Positions 1-8,097 of a DNA stretch of 49,726 nt are shown piece by piece. The notes under the pieces are model-generated. The model saw only the letters and a program-made list of their open reading frames with translations, ran no database searches and had not been told where the DNA came from. Source of the stretch: an uncultured Pelagibacteraceae bacterium (GTDB lineage Bacteria; Pseudomonadota; Alphaproteobacteria; Pelagibacterales; AG-422-B15); contig CACHYW010000005.1 in NCBI GenBank assembly GCA_902584215.1, forward strand, positions 1 through 49,726. The letters are read 5' to 3'. Made by a program: the position numbers and the translations under genes. Every line of letters starts with the position of its first letter. The first letter of the stretch is position 1.

Positions 1-1041
1 ATAAAATTTTATGCATTAACAAAGCCTATTGCAAAGTCTTGGAATTTTCTTGCCAATAGAACAGCAAATAATAGAGAGGATTTAGAAGCAGAGAAAAATT
101 TAGTAAGTTCTTTTTCATCAAGCATAGGATCTCTTCTGACTATTTCAGTAATTGGCTGGGGAGCAACATTAGCAGTTGATGGTCAAATCTCAGTAGGTGC
201 ATTAATTGGTGCAAATATTCTAGCAGCAAGAGCATTAATGCCACTAATAAGATATGTCGCAACAAAAAATAATTTGTTATTAGCCGAAAATTCAATGAAT
301 GAAATCAATGCATATTTAAAAATACCTTCAGACGTTAGTGAGGGTGCGTCAATCAAGGATTTTAAAGGCAACGTAGAAGTCAGAGATCTCTTTTTTCAAT
401 ATCCAAATACTAAAAATCCAATATTTGAGTCTCTTAATCTGAGTTTTGGACCAGGGACCATTGTTTCCATAATCGGCGCAAATGGCTCTGGTAAATCAAC
501 ACTAATTAACATTTTTTCATCAGTTCTAGAGGTTACAAGAGGAAGCATTTTGATTGATGGGGTTGAATTGAGTCAAATATCCAAAACTTGGTATCGAGAC
601 CAAATAGCCTTTTCACCACAGGAACCTAAATTTATTGATGGTTCACTTAAAGACAATCTACTTGGAAGTAATAATATAAAAGAGTCAGATTTTATGAGAA
701 TATTAAAACAAGTAGATTTAGCTTATTATATTAATAACCGAGAAAACGGCATTAATACTTTATTAGAGGATAGAGGTGAAACTCTTCCTGTTGGAATTAG
801 AAAAAGAATGAGCTTAGCGAGGGCAATGGTAAAACATAGCCAACTATTTGTGCTAGATGAACCAACTGAAGGATTAGATAAAGTAGGAAGAGAAACAGTA
901 ATTACATTAATTAAAAATGAATGTCTGAGAAATAAATCTATAATTATAGCAACCAACGATCAGGAAATTGTTAATATGTCTGAAGTTTTAATTGATATGA
1001 GTTCAAAGCCAAAACCCAATATATCAACGATAAAAAAATAA
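1..1041 (+). CDS. Type I secretion ABC exporter (permease/ATPase), 5'-truncated by the window
   Basis: The frame is open from base 1, so the ORF-track start at 238 is only an internal Met; about 346 C-terminal residues are present. The first part holds the end of an ABC exporter membrane domain (hydrophobic stretch around SIGSLLTISVIGWGATLAV). The nucleotide-binding domain follows, with Walker A GANGSGKST and Walker B LFVLDEPTEGLD. Adjacency to a HlyD-type adaptor (the stop and next start share one base, TAATG) points to an inner-membrane type I secretion or PrtD/LapB-like exporter. Oddity: where LSGGQRQ is expected the sequence reads LPVGIRK, so the ABC signature is degenerate. The substrate is unknown and no RTX protein is visible here. 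Confidence 0.85.
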   Translation: MKFYALTKPIAKSWNFLANRTANNREDLEAEKNLVSSFSSSIGSLLTISVIGWGATLAVDGQISVGALIGANILAARALMPLIRYVATKNNLLLAENSMNEINAYLKIPSDVSEGASIKDFKGNVEVRDLFFQYPNTKNPIFESLNLSFGPGTIVSIIGANGSGKSTLINIFSSVLEVTRGSILIDGVELSQISKTWYRDQIAFSPQEPKFIDGSLKDNLLGSNNIKESDFMRILKQVDLAYYINNRENGINTLLEDRGETLPVGIRKRMSLARAMVKHSQLFVLDEPTEGLDKVGRETVITLIKNECLRNKSIIIATNDQEIVNMSEVLIDMSSKPKPNISTIKK

Positions 1042-2252
1042 TGGATAAAGTAACAAATTTAAACGACAAGTATAAACGTAATACAAGCTTATTATTTTAT
1101 TGCTTTTCTATATTCCTTTTTATTTTAATGGCTTGGTCGTTTATATTTCAGGTTGATATTGTAAGTAATGCTGAAGGGCAGATAATTCCTGTCGGAGAGG
1201 TAAAAACAATTCAGCACTTAGAAGGAGGTATTATTGAGACAATACTTGTAAAAGAGAGTGAAATTGTCGAAAAAGACCAACCACTTGTTGTATTGGCTGC
1301 TACGGCGAGTGAGGTTGATGTTGAGGAACTGCAAGTCAGAGTTGATTCCCAAATTATTAAATCAATAAGACTTGAGGCTGAAATAAATAATTTTGACGTA
1401 CCAATTTTTCCAATTCAACTTAGCAATAAAAGGGAAAAAATTGTTAATAAATCAATGGAATTATATTTAAGTAGGAAAAATAATTTCGAGGGCAATATAA
1501 AAGAAATTGATGCTCAAATTGATAAGTCCCAAATAGATGTTGATATTTTAATCCGTCAAGCAGAAATGAGTGAAACCTTGATGGAGGAGGGTGTAACGAG
1601 CGAATTTGCACATCTTAATATTTTAAAAGAGCTAAATACTGCAAAGGGCTCGTTAGAAGCTTTAATTGAAAAACGTGAAAATTTTAAAAATGCATTTATA
1701 GAGGACGCTCAAAATGAATTACAACTTGCTCAACGTGAATTATCCCAATCAGAGGAAACAATGAAGAAGCTTGAAGATAATTTAAGTAGAACAACTATTG
1801 TTGCACCCGTCGATGGTGTAGTCAAAAATTTATTTTTTGTTACAGAGGGGGGTGTTATAAAGCCAGGAGGTGCAATTTTGGATATTGTGCCGACAAAGGA
1901 TAGCTTAATCGTTGAAGCAAAATTGCCAAATAGTGATATTGGATTCGTGAAGCCAGGTCAGTCAGCTGTTATAAAATTATCTTCATCTGATTCAGTAAAT
2001 TTTGGACAAATTAATGGTACTGTATTTCAAATCAGTCCTGATACTGAGGAAGATGAAAACGATAAAAGGATTGTGTTCTATAAAATATTGATAGAAACTG
2101 AGCAAAGTTATTTTCAGAGCAAAGATAAGATTTATCAATTAGTTCCAGGTGTAAAGGTCTTAGCAAGTATTCATATTGGCGAGAGAACTGTAGCGAATTA
2201 CCTGCTTTCGCCTTTTATTGGTTCAATGGGACAGTCATTTCAAGAAAGATAA
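1041..2252 (+). CDS. HlyD-family periplasmic adaptor (membrane fusion protein) of type I secretion
   Basis: This 403-residue protein has one N-terminal membrane segment (about residues 18-38), then a biotinyl-lipoyl-like region containing the characteristic QHLEGGIIETILVKE stretch. A long charged helical/coiled-coil region follows (about 90-250), and then the second lipoyl half (TTIVAPVDGVVKNL) and a C-terminal beta domain. This is the normal HlyD/LapC/PrtE order and length is slightly short for the family. It would bridge the inner-membrane ABC exporter encoded immediately upstream and an outer-membrane TolC-like channel not seen in this window. The one-base overlap with the exporter gene indicates translational coupling. 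Confidence 0.9.
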   Translation: MDKVTNLNDKYKRNTSLLFYCFSIFLFILMAWSFIFQVDIVSNAEGQIIPVGEVKTIQHLEGGIIETILVKESEIVEKDQPLVVLAATASEVDVEELQVRVDSQIIKSIRLEAEINNFDVPIFPIQLSNKREKIVNKSMELYLSRKNNFEGNIKEIDAQIDKSQIDVDILIRQAEMSETLMEEGVTSEFAHLNILKELNTAKGSLEALIEKRENFKNAFIEDAQNELQLAQRELSQSEETMKKLEDNLSRTTIVAPVDGVVKNLFFVTEGGVIKPGGAILDIVPTKDSLIVEAKLPNSDIGFVKPGQSAVIKLSSSDSVNFGQINGTVFQISPDTEEDENDKRIVFYKILIETEQSYFQSKDKIYQLVPGVKVLASIHIGERTVANYLLSPFIGSMGQSFQER

Positions 2253-2255
2253 ACC

Positions 2256-2272
2256 ATTCATACTTTATGAAT
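2256..2272. repeat. Perfect 7-bp inverted repeat after the adaptor gene
   Basis: ATTCATA-CTT-TATGAAT is a perfect palindrome with a 3-base loop in the 50-bp gap between the HlyD adaptor and the kinase gene. No T-run follows, so it does not look like a classical terminator. It could be an mRNA hairpin or an operator; it could also be chance in AT-rich DNA. Confidence 0.35.
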
Positions 2273-2302
2273 AATAAATAATCTAATATAGTAGAGGTTA
2301 AC

Positions 2303-2797
2303 ATGAAAATTCTTATTTGTGGACTTCCTGGATCAGGCAAAACTTGGCTTGCAAAGAGATTGTCTGATGATATTGAAAATTGTGCTTGGTACAATGCGGA
2401 TATAATACGAACGGCTTCGAATGACTGGGATTTTTCTGCTGAAGGAAGAGAAAGGCAAGCAAATAGAATGACAACATTTGCTGATTTTGAAGCAAGTAAT
2501 GGAAGGTCTGTTATTTGTGATTTTGTTGCACCAACTGAACAATCGAGACTTTCTTTTAAACCTGATTATTTAATATGGCTAGATACAATTAAGGAAGGAA
2601 GGGTCGTTAAGGAGAAGAAAGAAGAATTGAAGGCTGCAAAAGATCTTCCTTTTCAATTAGAGAGCTTAGAAAAATCTGATGAGTTTAAAAATACCACTAA
2701 AATGTTTGAGATTCCAATCAATGCCAATAAAATCATAACATCTTTTCTAAGCGATGAAGAAATAAAAAGTTTAGCTTTAGAAATTCAAAATGTTTGA
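2303..2797 (+). CDS. Small P-loop kinase, APS-kinase-like
   Basis: This 164-residue protein has Walker A GLPGSGKTWLAKRL at residues 7-20, a NADIIR segment in the position of the APS kinase DGDNVR region, an NDWDFSAEGRERQ segment, and CDFVAPT resembling the FISPF strand of CysC. It is probably a small-molecule kinase of the CysC/AAA_33 group. Close relatives are often labelled adenylylsulfate kinase, but the DGDN motif is altered, so APS as substrate is uncertain. It overlaps the next gene by 8 bases (ATGTTTGA), suggesting the two products work on the same metabolite. An AGAGG ribosome site precedes the ATG. Confidence 0.7.
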   Translation: MKILICGLPGSGKTWLAKRLSDDIENCAWYNADIIRTASNDWDFSAEGRERQANRMTTFADFEASNGRSVICDFVAPTEQSRLSFKPDYLIWLDTIKEGRVVKEKKEELKAAKDLPFQLESLEKSDEFKNTTKMFEIPINANKIITSFLSDEEIKSLALEIQNV

Positions 2798-3182
2798 TTG
2801 GAAAAAACCCACTTCTCAGATGCTGGGTCGATGGCAGCCATGGCATGATGGTCATACAGCGCTTTTTGAAAAGGCTTTAAAAAAGACAGGCCAAGTATGC
2901 ATTATGTTTAGAGATGTATCAGGCGTCGATGCTGGAGTTGATGGTCAGGGAGATAATCCTTTTGAATTTGAAGAGGTTAAAAGAAGAATAATTGACGGCT
3001 TATCAGTTCATGGCTATGAGCATAAAAAAGAATATATAGTTCTTAAAGTTCCAAATATAACTGATATTTCATATGGAAGAGGAGTAGGTTATACCTTCAC
3101 TGAGCATGATTTAGGTGAAGAGATTCATAAAATCTCTGCTACAAAAATAAGAAAAAAAATGAGGGATAAAGACGAGCTGTAA
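2790..3182 (+). CDS. HxGH-type nucleotidyltransferase (cytidylyl/adenylyltransferase-like)
   Basis: This 130-residue protein belongs by motif to the HIGH-superfamily nucleotidyltransferases. It has an N-terminal GRWQPWHDGHTALFE segment with HDGH as the HxGH nucleotide-binding motif, and a C-terminal ISATKIRKK matching the ISSTxIR motif of NMN/pantetheine-phosphate/cytidylyl transferases. Reaction type inferred: transfer of AMP or CMP from the NTP onto a phosphorylated acceptor, perhaps the product of the overlapping upstream kinase. The substrate is unknown. Its stop codon abuts the stop of the convergent small gene of the apr operon with no spacer. Confidence 0.7.
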   Translation: MFDWKKPTSQMLGRWQPWHDGHTALFEKALKKTGQVCIMFRDVSGVDAGVDGQGDNPFEFEEVKRRIIDGLSVHGYEHKKEYIVLKVPNITDISYGRGVGYTFTEHDLGEEIHKISATKIRKKMRDKDEL

Positions 3183-3213
3183 TTAGAATATTGTAGCTCC
3201 AAAGATTTTTATT
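3174..3213 (+). terminator. Hairpin plus T-rich tail spanning two abutting stop codons
   Basis: GAGCTGTAAT pairs with ATTGTAGCTC across a 6-base loop, a 10-bp stem with two G-U wobbles when read as + strand RNA. A T-rich stretch (GATTTTTATTT) follows a few bases later. Read on the minus strand the wobbles become mismatches, so it favours the + strand kinase/nucleotidyltransferase transcript. The stem contains the stop codons of both convergent genes. The tail does not start immediately after the stem, so this is a tentative intrinsic terminator. Confidence 0.4.
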
Positions 3214-3533
3214 TCGGTATCTTCAATTCCCAAGACTAGTCTACCAAGATAATCCCCATCAGATTTGCTACATTTTTGTTTAAAGAGAACAGTCACATGC
3301 TCATCTCTTCTAAGGCATCCAAGAAATTCTCTTTCCTTAGTAAGACTTGTGATTACATCATTATTTGCCCATTGTTTTGCTAGTTCAATTTCATTCGCAC
3401 CGAATAGCATTCGAGCTGAAAAATTTTGAGTAAAACCAAAATAATCTTGCTTATTAGAACAATGAATTAAGTTATCCCACATTGGTTGAGCGATCTCTAG
3501 GAGTTCATCGTCTGATTTATCCAAAATATTCAT
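3183..3533 (-). CDS. Small unknown protein in the apr operon
   Basis: I do not recognise this 116-residue soluble protein by domain. It has no signal peptide or membrane segment. Features seen are an acidic N-terminus (NILDKSDDELLEIAQPMWDNL) and a C-terminal predicted beta-rich part ending GIEDTEIKIFGATIF. Its ATG directly follows the aprA stop codon with no gap, so it is almost certainly co-transcribed and translationally coupled with aprA. This suggests an accessory role in sulfite oxidation, such as assembly or regulation of AprBA; that role is inference from position only. Confidence 0.75.
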   Translation of the reverse strand: MNILDKSDDELLEIAQPMWDNLIHCSNKQDYFGFTQNFSARMLFGANEIELAKQWANNDVITSLTKEREFLGCLRRDEHVTVLFKQKCSKSDGDYLGRLVLGIEDTEIKIFGATIF

Positions 3534-5369
3534 TTATTCAACAATGTGGTATAAAGGTGCTTTTTCAAGAGTAAATTCTCCACTTTTAGGATCTCGTCTT
3601 GATGTAGTGAGACAATGCCAATTATCATCATCAAGCTTCATGTGATCACCTCGGTAATAATAACCGGGCCATCTAGTTTCTTTTCTAAAAAGAGTATGAT
3701 GAGTAACGCATTGTGACGTCATTAAACGGTGTTTGAGCTCCCAAGCTCTCATAAGCTGATGATAATCTTCAGCACCAATATGCTCCAAGTCTTCTTCAAG
3801 CATATGAAGTAATTCAAGACCTCTGTTGAGAAGATTTTCATTAGTCATATAATTAACCCCAACACCACCTACATATTCGTCCATAATTTTTTGTAACCTT
3901 TGGAGTCCTTGTATTGGCAATAAATAACTAGGCGATACAGTTCCTGCTGTAATTTCATTGCGTCCAACTTTATAGTTTTCAAGAGGTTTATAAATAACTT
4001 CCTTTAAATCTTCATATTGTTTCTCGTTGATTAATATTTCTTCATTTTTTAAGTCCATAATGTACTTAACTGCAGCTTTAGCTGCTAAACGTCCTTCAGT
4101 AAATGAGCCTGATGAAAACTTATGAGCACTGCCACCTACAGTATCTCCTGCTCCAAACAAACCATCGACACTCATCATTCGGTTGTATCCCCAAAAATAT
4201 TCAGATGGAGATAAATCTTCGGGACCACTTACCCACGCGCCAGAACATGTTGCGTGAGAACCCATGACGTATGGTTCAGATGTGGTTAATTCTGGGTTAG
4301 TATATTTAGGGTCTATATTTTGAGATGCCCAAACAACAGCTTGTCCTACCGTCATGCCTAGGAAATTTTCCCAACCAATAGTTTCTAAGTGAGGATCTTG
4401 AAACGCTTCTGTTGTAACCATATGAATTGGTCCTCCACCAGCCTTAACTTCCTCTATGAATGCATGATTTCTTAAACACGTAGGCACAGGAGTGTGGTCA
4501 ATATACTCTCCAACTAACTTCTTAGTATCCTCATACCACTTTTGCTCATAGTTCTCACCATTGCCGTTTTGAGTGTATGTTTTTAAATGTAAAAAGTAAG
4601 CTCCTACAGGACCATATCCATCTTTGAATCTTGTGAGGACAATTCTGTTTTCCATTTGTGTCATCTTAGCTCCAGCAGCAATAGGTAATGCGTATGCTGA
4701 TCCATTACTCCATGGCGCATACCATGTTCTGCCCATACCCTCACCTACAGCTCTTGGTTTAAAGATATGTGAAGCTCCACCTGCAGCAACAATCACAGCT
4801 TTAGCCTTAAATACGTGATAGTTTCCAGTTCTCATGTTGAAGCCTACGGCTCCACCTACACGGTTCTCTTTTCCTTCATCCATTAGGAGATGGGTAATCA
4901 TGATACGGTTATAAATCTTATCAGCTGACTTCTTCGCAGCTTCGGCAACTATAGGCTTATAGCTTTCTCCGTGAATCATAACCTGCCATTTGCCTTCACG
5001 TTGATATCTTCCTGTCTTCTTATCTCTCATGATAGGAAGACCCCATTCGTCAAACATATGAACAGTTGAGTCAACATGTCTTGCCATGTCGTATGCTAAA
5101 TCTTCTCTGACCAATCCCATGAGGTCATTTCTTGCGTACCGAACATGGTCTTCTGGTTGATTTTCATCCCATTGCATGCCCATGTAACAATTGATTGCAT
5201 ATAAGCCTTGAGCAACAGCACCACTTCTGTCTATGTTAGCCTTCTCAACGCAGACAATTTTTAAATCTCTTCCCCAGTGCCTTGATTCAAAGGTAGCGCC
5301 TGTACCTGCCATACCTCCACCAATAATAAGGATATCGCAATCCTCATGAATAGTTTGAATTTTAGCCAT
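3534..5369 (-). CDS. aprA: Adenylylsulfate (APS) reductase, alpha subunit
   Basis: This 611-residue flavoprotein has an N-terminal FAD-binding fingerprint (DILIIGGGMAGTGATFE) and long stretches typical of AprA, such as RYARNDLMGLVREDLAYD, MGSHATCSGAWVSGPEDLSP and LFGAGDTVGGSAHKFSSGS. Length is normal. The enzyme interconverts sulfite plus AMP and APS. In aerobic marine bacteria without dissimilatory sulfite reductase it is expected to run in the sulfite-oxidising direction. It is preceded 3 bases upstream by aprB in the order aprM-aprB-aprA. A local sulfite source is the taurine route encoded at 21356-24473. Family assignment is strong; direction is inferred. Confidence 0.96.
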   Translation of the reverse strand: MAKIQTIHEDCDILIIGGGMAGTGATFESRHWGRDLKIVCVEKANIDRSGAVAQGLYAINCYMGMQWDENQPEDHVRYARNDLMGLVREDLAYDMARHVDSTVHMFDEWGLPIMRDKKTGRYQREGKWQVMIHGESYKPIVAEAAKKSADKIYNRIMITHLLMDEGKENRVGGAVGFNMRTGNYHVFKAKAVIVAAGGASHIFKPRAVGEGMGRTWYAPWSNGSAYALPIAAGAKMTQMENRIVLTRFKDGYGPVGAYFLHLKTYTQNGNGENYEQKWYEDTKKLVGEYIDHTPVPTCLRNHAFIEEVKAGGGPIHMVTTEAFQDPHLETIGWENFLGMTVGQAVVWASQNIDPKYTNPELTTSEPYVMGSHATCSGAWVSGPEDLSPSEYFWGYNRMMSVDGLFGAGDTVGGSAHKFSSGSFTEGRLAAKAAVKYIMDLKNEEILINEKQYEDLKEVIYKPLENYKVGRNEITAGTVSPSYLLPIQGLQRLQKIMDEYVGGVGVNYMTNENLLNRGLELLHMLEEDLEHIGAEDYHQLMRAWELKHRLMTSQCVTHHTLFRKETRWPGYYYRGDHMKLDDDNWHCLTTSRRDPKSGEFTLEKAPLYHIVE

Positions 5370-5372
5370 GGA

Positions 5373-5843
5373 TTAGTAGTAAACGCCTTCTTTAAATTTT
5401 TCTTTATCTATTTCAGGCAGTCCAGTATCTATATTTAATCCAGTTGGCTCTGAATATAGAAGCTGTGAATTTAACTCATCGTTTGTTGGAGCTTTTTCCT
5501 CAGCTAGTTTTGGAATATGTTTACCCCATGGTTTTGTTGTAATTGGTGAAACAAAATTCTTTTCATGACCATTTCTAAATTTGATTCTCCAAGAAATAGT
5601 TCCTTTCTCTTCTTCCCTTAAAACTCTTACTTTATGATGCATAGGTGCAAAGTCTGCATAGCCCCTAACATCGATAGCATTTTGCGGACAGGCTTTCACA
5701 CAAGAATAACATTCCCAACACATATTTGGCTCGATATTAACGGCACGTCTTGTTTCTTTATCAATGTGCATGATATCTGATGGACAAATATCCACGCAAT
5801 GACCACAACCATCACATCTTGTCATGTATACAAATGTTGACAT
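5373..5843 (-). CDS. aprB: Adenylylsulfate (APS) reductase, beta (iron-sulfur) subunit
   Basis: This 156-residue ferredoxin-like subunit has two [4Fe-4S] motifs, CDGCGHCVDICP (about residues 10-21) and CWECYSCVKACP (about 42-53), followed by the AprB tail with an IDVRGYADF segment and a C-terminal arm. It carries electrons between the AprA flavin and a membrane partner. The start at 5843 has a good ribosome site (AGAGGA) on the minus strand. It lies 3 bases upstream of aprA and 40 bases downstream of aprM, so the three form one operon. Confidence 0.96.
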   Translation of the reverse strand: MSTFVYMTRCDGCGHCVDICPSDIMHIDKETRRAVNIEPNMCWECYSCVKACPQNAIDVRGYADFAPMHHKVRVLREEEKGTISWRIKFRNGHEKNFVSPITTKPWGKHIPKLAEEKAPTNDELNSQLLYSEPTGLNIDTGLPEIDKEKFKEGVYY

Positions 5844-5883
5844 AAATTTTTCCTCTTCTCTTTTATCAGTTAATCAAATTTTA

Positions 5884-6678
5884 TTAATAATGCCTAGGTG
5901 ATTCTCGCTTTATTCCAAGCCCAAATTGCTTAGGAGCATCAGCTGGGCCCGGCAAATCGTCACGGTAGCCATCTACTTCTGATAGATTTTTCTGAATCGC
6001 AGCGCCAGGCTTATAAAACATATGAGCAAATTTCGACCAGTATACTCCTCCAAATAATACTATATTAGATAGAGCGTAAAGAACCAGAAACAAGCTATCA
6101 AATATAGGAATACTTGCGTACTGGGTATAAGACCAAGCAAGCCCAAAAGTTGCAGCAGCCAATAATGATAAAACAAACAAGTCTGCTCGAATAATTCTTT
6201 TCCATGGATTTGCCTCTGCCGAAACATCAACTCTCAAGAAAAACCAAAACCAGTAACCGCCCAAACAAGTCATTAGTGCGCCTACATGCCATAAAGCAGA
6301 AACTTGATATGGCGCTTCTTTAGCAACTCCAGTGTAAGCAAATATTAAAACAGCTGAACATATCCAAAATAAGATTGACCCATACATGCCAAGCAAATGT
6401 GCTGCCCTTCTTTGTCCACGACCAAGTTCAGATGTAGTTAAAATATCACTTGCAATAGTTTTCGAAATAACAGCTGCTTTCTCTCCTGCGCTAACTTTTT
6501 TTGTTGCCGACTCAGTCGCCTTTTTGTAATTGATAAAGAAGTATTTGGCATTTTTTTTGTGTGCCATGTCTAGGATCGTTCCCAAGGCAACCATAGCGAC
6601 CATTAGTATTACAAAAGCCTGCAATGCTTCAACGGGCATGAAGCTTATTAATTCTGCAAAAGGATTCGTATATAGCAT
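5884..6678 (-). CDS. aprM: AprM-type membrane anchor of APS reductase
   Basis: This integral membrane protein has about five hydrophobic segments (ALQAFVILMVAMVALGTIL; LLGMYGSILFWICSAVLIF; ALWHVGALMTCLGGYWFWF; LFVLSLLAAATFGLAWSY; SLFLVLYALSNIVLFGGVYW). Histidines at or near membrane edges (AAHLL, LWHVG, FAHMFY) could bind heme b, as in NarI/DsrM-like proteins. AprM is known next to aprBA in sulfur oxidisers and in SAR11-type bacteria, where it is proposed to replace QmoABC and pass electrons to quinone. I prefer the ATG at 6678 (264 residues) over the TTG at 6687 used by the ORF track. First gene of aprM-aprB-aprA-unknown. Confidence 0.85.
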   Translation of the reverse strand: MLYTNPFAELISFMPVEALQAFVILMVAMVALGTILDMAHKKNAKYFFINYKKATESATKKVSAGEKAAVISKTIASDILTTSELGRGQRRAAHLLGMYGSILFWICSAVLIFAYTGVAKEAPYQVSALWHVGALMTCLGGYWFWFFLRVDVSAEANPWKRIIRADLFVLSLLAAATFGLAWSYTQYASIPIFDSLFLVLYALSNIVLFGGVYWSKFAHMFYKPGAAIQKNLSEVDGYRDDLPGPADAPKQFGLGIKRESPRHY

Positions 6679-6732
6679 AAGTATCAAAGCAATTATATCA
6701 GAGTATATAAATAATACCTATATTTTATAGTT

Positions 6733-7668
6733 TCAAGCCATCTTACTTTCTTCTTGAATTAATTGATAAAATTGAATGATATTTTTAGAAGTTTTAATAT
6801 CTAATTTTAGCTGATTGATGCCATTGCTAATCGCTTCACTATTGAATTCAAGAATCGATTTTTTATAGCTTTCGCGATTTTTTATACGTTTATGATATTC
6901 TTTTAAATTTTCATGGTTGCCTATTAATAAATCTATAATTTGCAGTTCCTCCACACGATGAAATAAAACCATCCATGTTATGTCAGCAATGCTAAATTTT
7001 TCACCTCCAATCCAACTTCTATTATTGAGATGATGGTTTAATTCGTCAAAATGTACTTTTAAACATTTAAAAGCTTTAATAGCTGCCCTCTGATTGGGTG
7101 CATTTTTTCCAAATGCTCTATTACCCATTAATTTAAAAATCACGAAGAAAAATGCTCTAAATTTTGATGGATGTTTAAAATATTTTATAAATTTAAAGAT
7201 ACTAACTTTTTTTAACATAGCTGCAAAAAGGGGCTGCATCATAATTGAAATACAGTTTCCTGCATAATCTTTAATTCCGTTCATGGGATCATCGCCCACT
7301 AAAGATCCTTTTTTATTCCACTTCTCTACTATCTCATCATTGTAAAGAACCCCTGGCTTAAGTTCAGATACATATTTAATTTGCTCATGTGACTCATATA
7401 TCGGATAATTTTCATGCAGCAAGACTGGTACTGTTGCAGTGGGATTTATCTTTAGGAAATCATTTGATAAATTTTCACAATCTTTTGTTTCAATAAGATG
7501 TATATGCCTAGAATGATAATTAATGCTCAATTCTTCTAAACAAACCCTAACTTTCCTTGAGCAAATAGAAAACTCATTGTGAAACAGAACCCATTCATGA
7601 TTAAAGTTTGAAACTTTATAATCCTGTTTACCTATAAGAGTATCTTTATTGGGATTCTTTTTTTTCAT
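6733..7668 (-). CDS. Glutathione S-transferase family protein
   Basis: This 311-residue protein has an N-terminal extension of about 25 residues and then a thioredoxin-fold GST domain: WVLFHNEFSICSRKVRVCLEEL resembles the G-site start, NPTATVPVLLHE carries the cis-Pro, and YESHEQIKYV corresponds to the E-S motif. A C-terminal helical GST domain follows, with GGEKFSIADITWM matching the conserved N-capping SxAD motif. It is longer than typical GSTs (200-240), with an insertion around residues 110-170. The Ser/Cys at the start (SICSRK) may be catalytic. It overlaps the upstream carboxymuconolactone-decarboxylase-like gene by 23 bases. A role in detoxification or ring-cleavage isomerisation is inferred from the neighbouring aromatic-type genes. 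Confidence 0.8.
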   Translation of the reverse strand: MKKKNPNKDTLIGKQDYKVSNFNHEWVLFHNEFSICSRKVRVCLEELSINYHSRHIHLIETKDCENLSNDFLKINPTATVPVLLHENYPIYESHEQIKYVSELKPGVLYNDEIVEKWNKKGSLVGDDPMNGIKDYAGNCISIMMQPLFAAMLKKVSIFKFIKYFKHPSKFRAFFFVIFKLMGNRAFGKNAPNQRAAIKAFKCLKVHFDELNHHLNNRSWIGGEKFSIADITWMVLFHRVEELQIIDLLIGNHENLKEYHKRIKNRESYKKSILEFNSEAISNGINQLKLDIKTSKNIIQFYQLIQEESKMA

Positions 7669-8020
7669 CCCATACTTTATTTAATAACTGACTAGCAGAA
7701 ACAGCAGTTGGGAATCCACTGTAATGAGCGACATGCAAAATCATTTCTTCAATCTTTTCCTTCTCAATTCCTAAATTTTGCGCTCCTCTTAGATGAGACT
7801 TTAACTCATTTTCTCTGTTTAGAGCGACAAGTACAGTTAATGTGATCATGCTTCTTTCTTTAAGGCTCAGCTTGTCAGTTCTAGACCAGATAGTTCCATA
7901 AAGCATGTCTATTATTTGTTTTAATAAACTCTTAGATACTGGGGTTTCATCCTCTTTAAGGAGATCCATCTCCTTAAGTATTTCTAAGCCTTTTTTTCGA
8001 TCTTCATCATTTAATGGCAT
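7646..8020 (-). CDS. Carboxymuconolactone decarboxylase (CMD) family protein
   Basis: This 124-residue all-helical protein has the CMD-domain pattern: an N-terminal helix, then the LSLKERSMITLTVLVALNRENELKSHLRGAQNLG core and EKIEEMILHVAHYSGFPTA. The H-x-x-G arrangement near residues 100-105 is typical of 4-carboxymuconolactone decarboxylase rather than AhpD, because the AhpD CxxC pair is absent. Length is normal. It is transcribed ahead of the GST with overlapping frames. It could be a true decarboxylase/lactonase in an aromatic pathway, or one of many CMD proteins of unknown reaction. Confidence 0.8.
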   Translation of the reverse strand: MPLNDEDRKKGLEILKEMDLLKEDETPVSKSLLKQIIDMLYGTIWSRTDKLSLKERSMITLTVLVALNRENELKSHLRGAQNLGIEKEKIEEMILHVAHYSGFPTAVSASQLLNKVWDEKKESQ

Positions 8021-8097
8021 TTAATAAAAATAACTCATAAAATATTAGTTTCAATTTATATCTTTGATTTTTTTTATACCCATTATAGGATTATTGT

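Noticed and set aside
2303-2797. Calling the small kinase a genuine CysC for PAPS synthesis
   Set aside because: The DGDNVR-type motif is altered, there is no sat/cysD/cysN partner here, and the overlapping gene is a different kind of nucleotidyltransferase.
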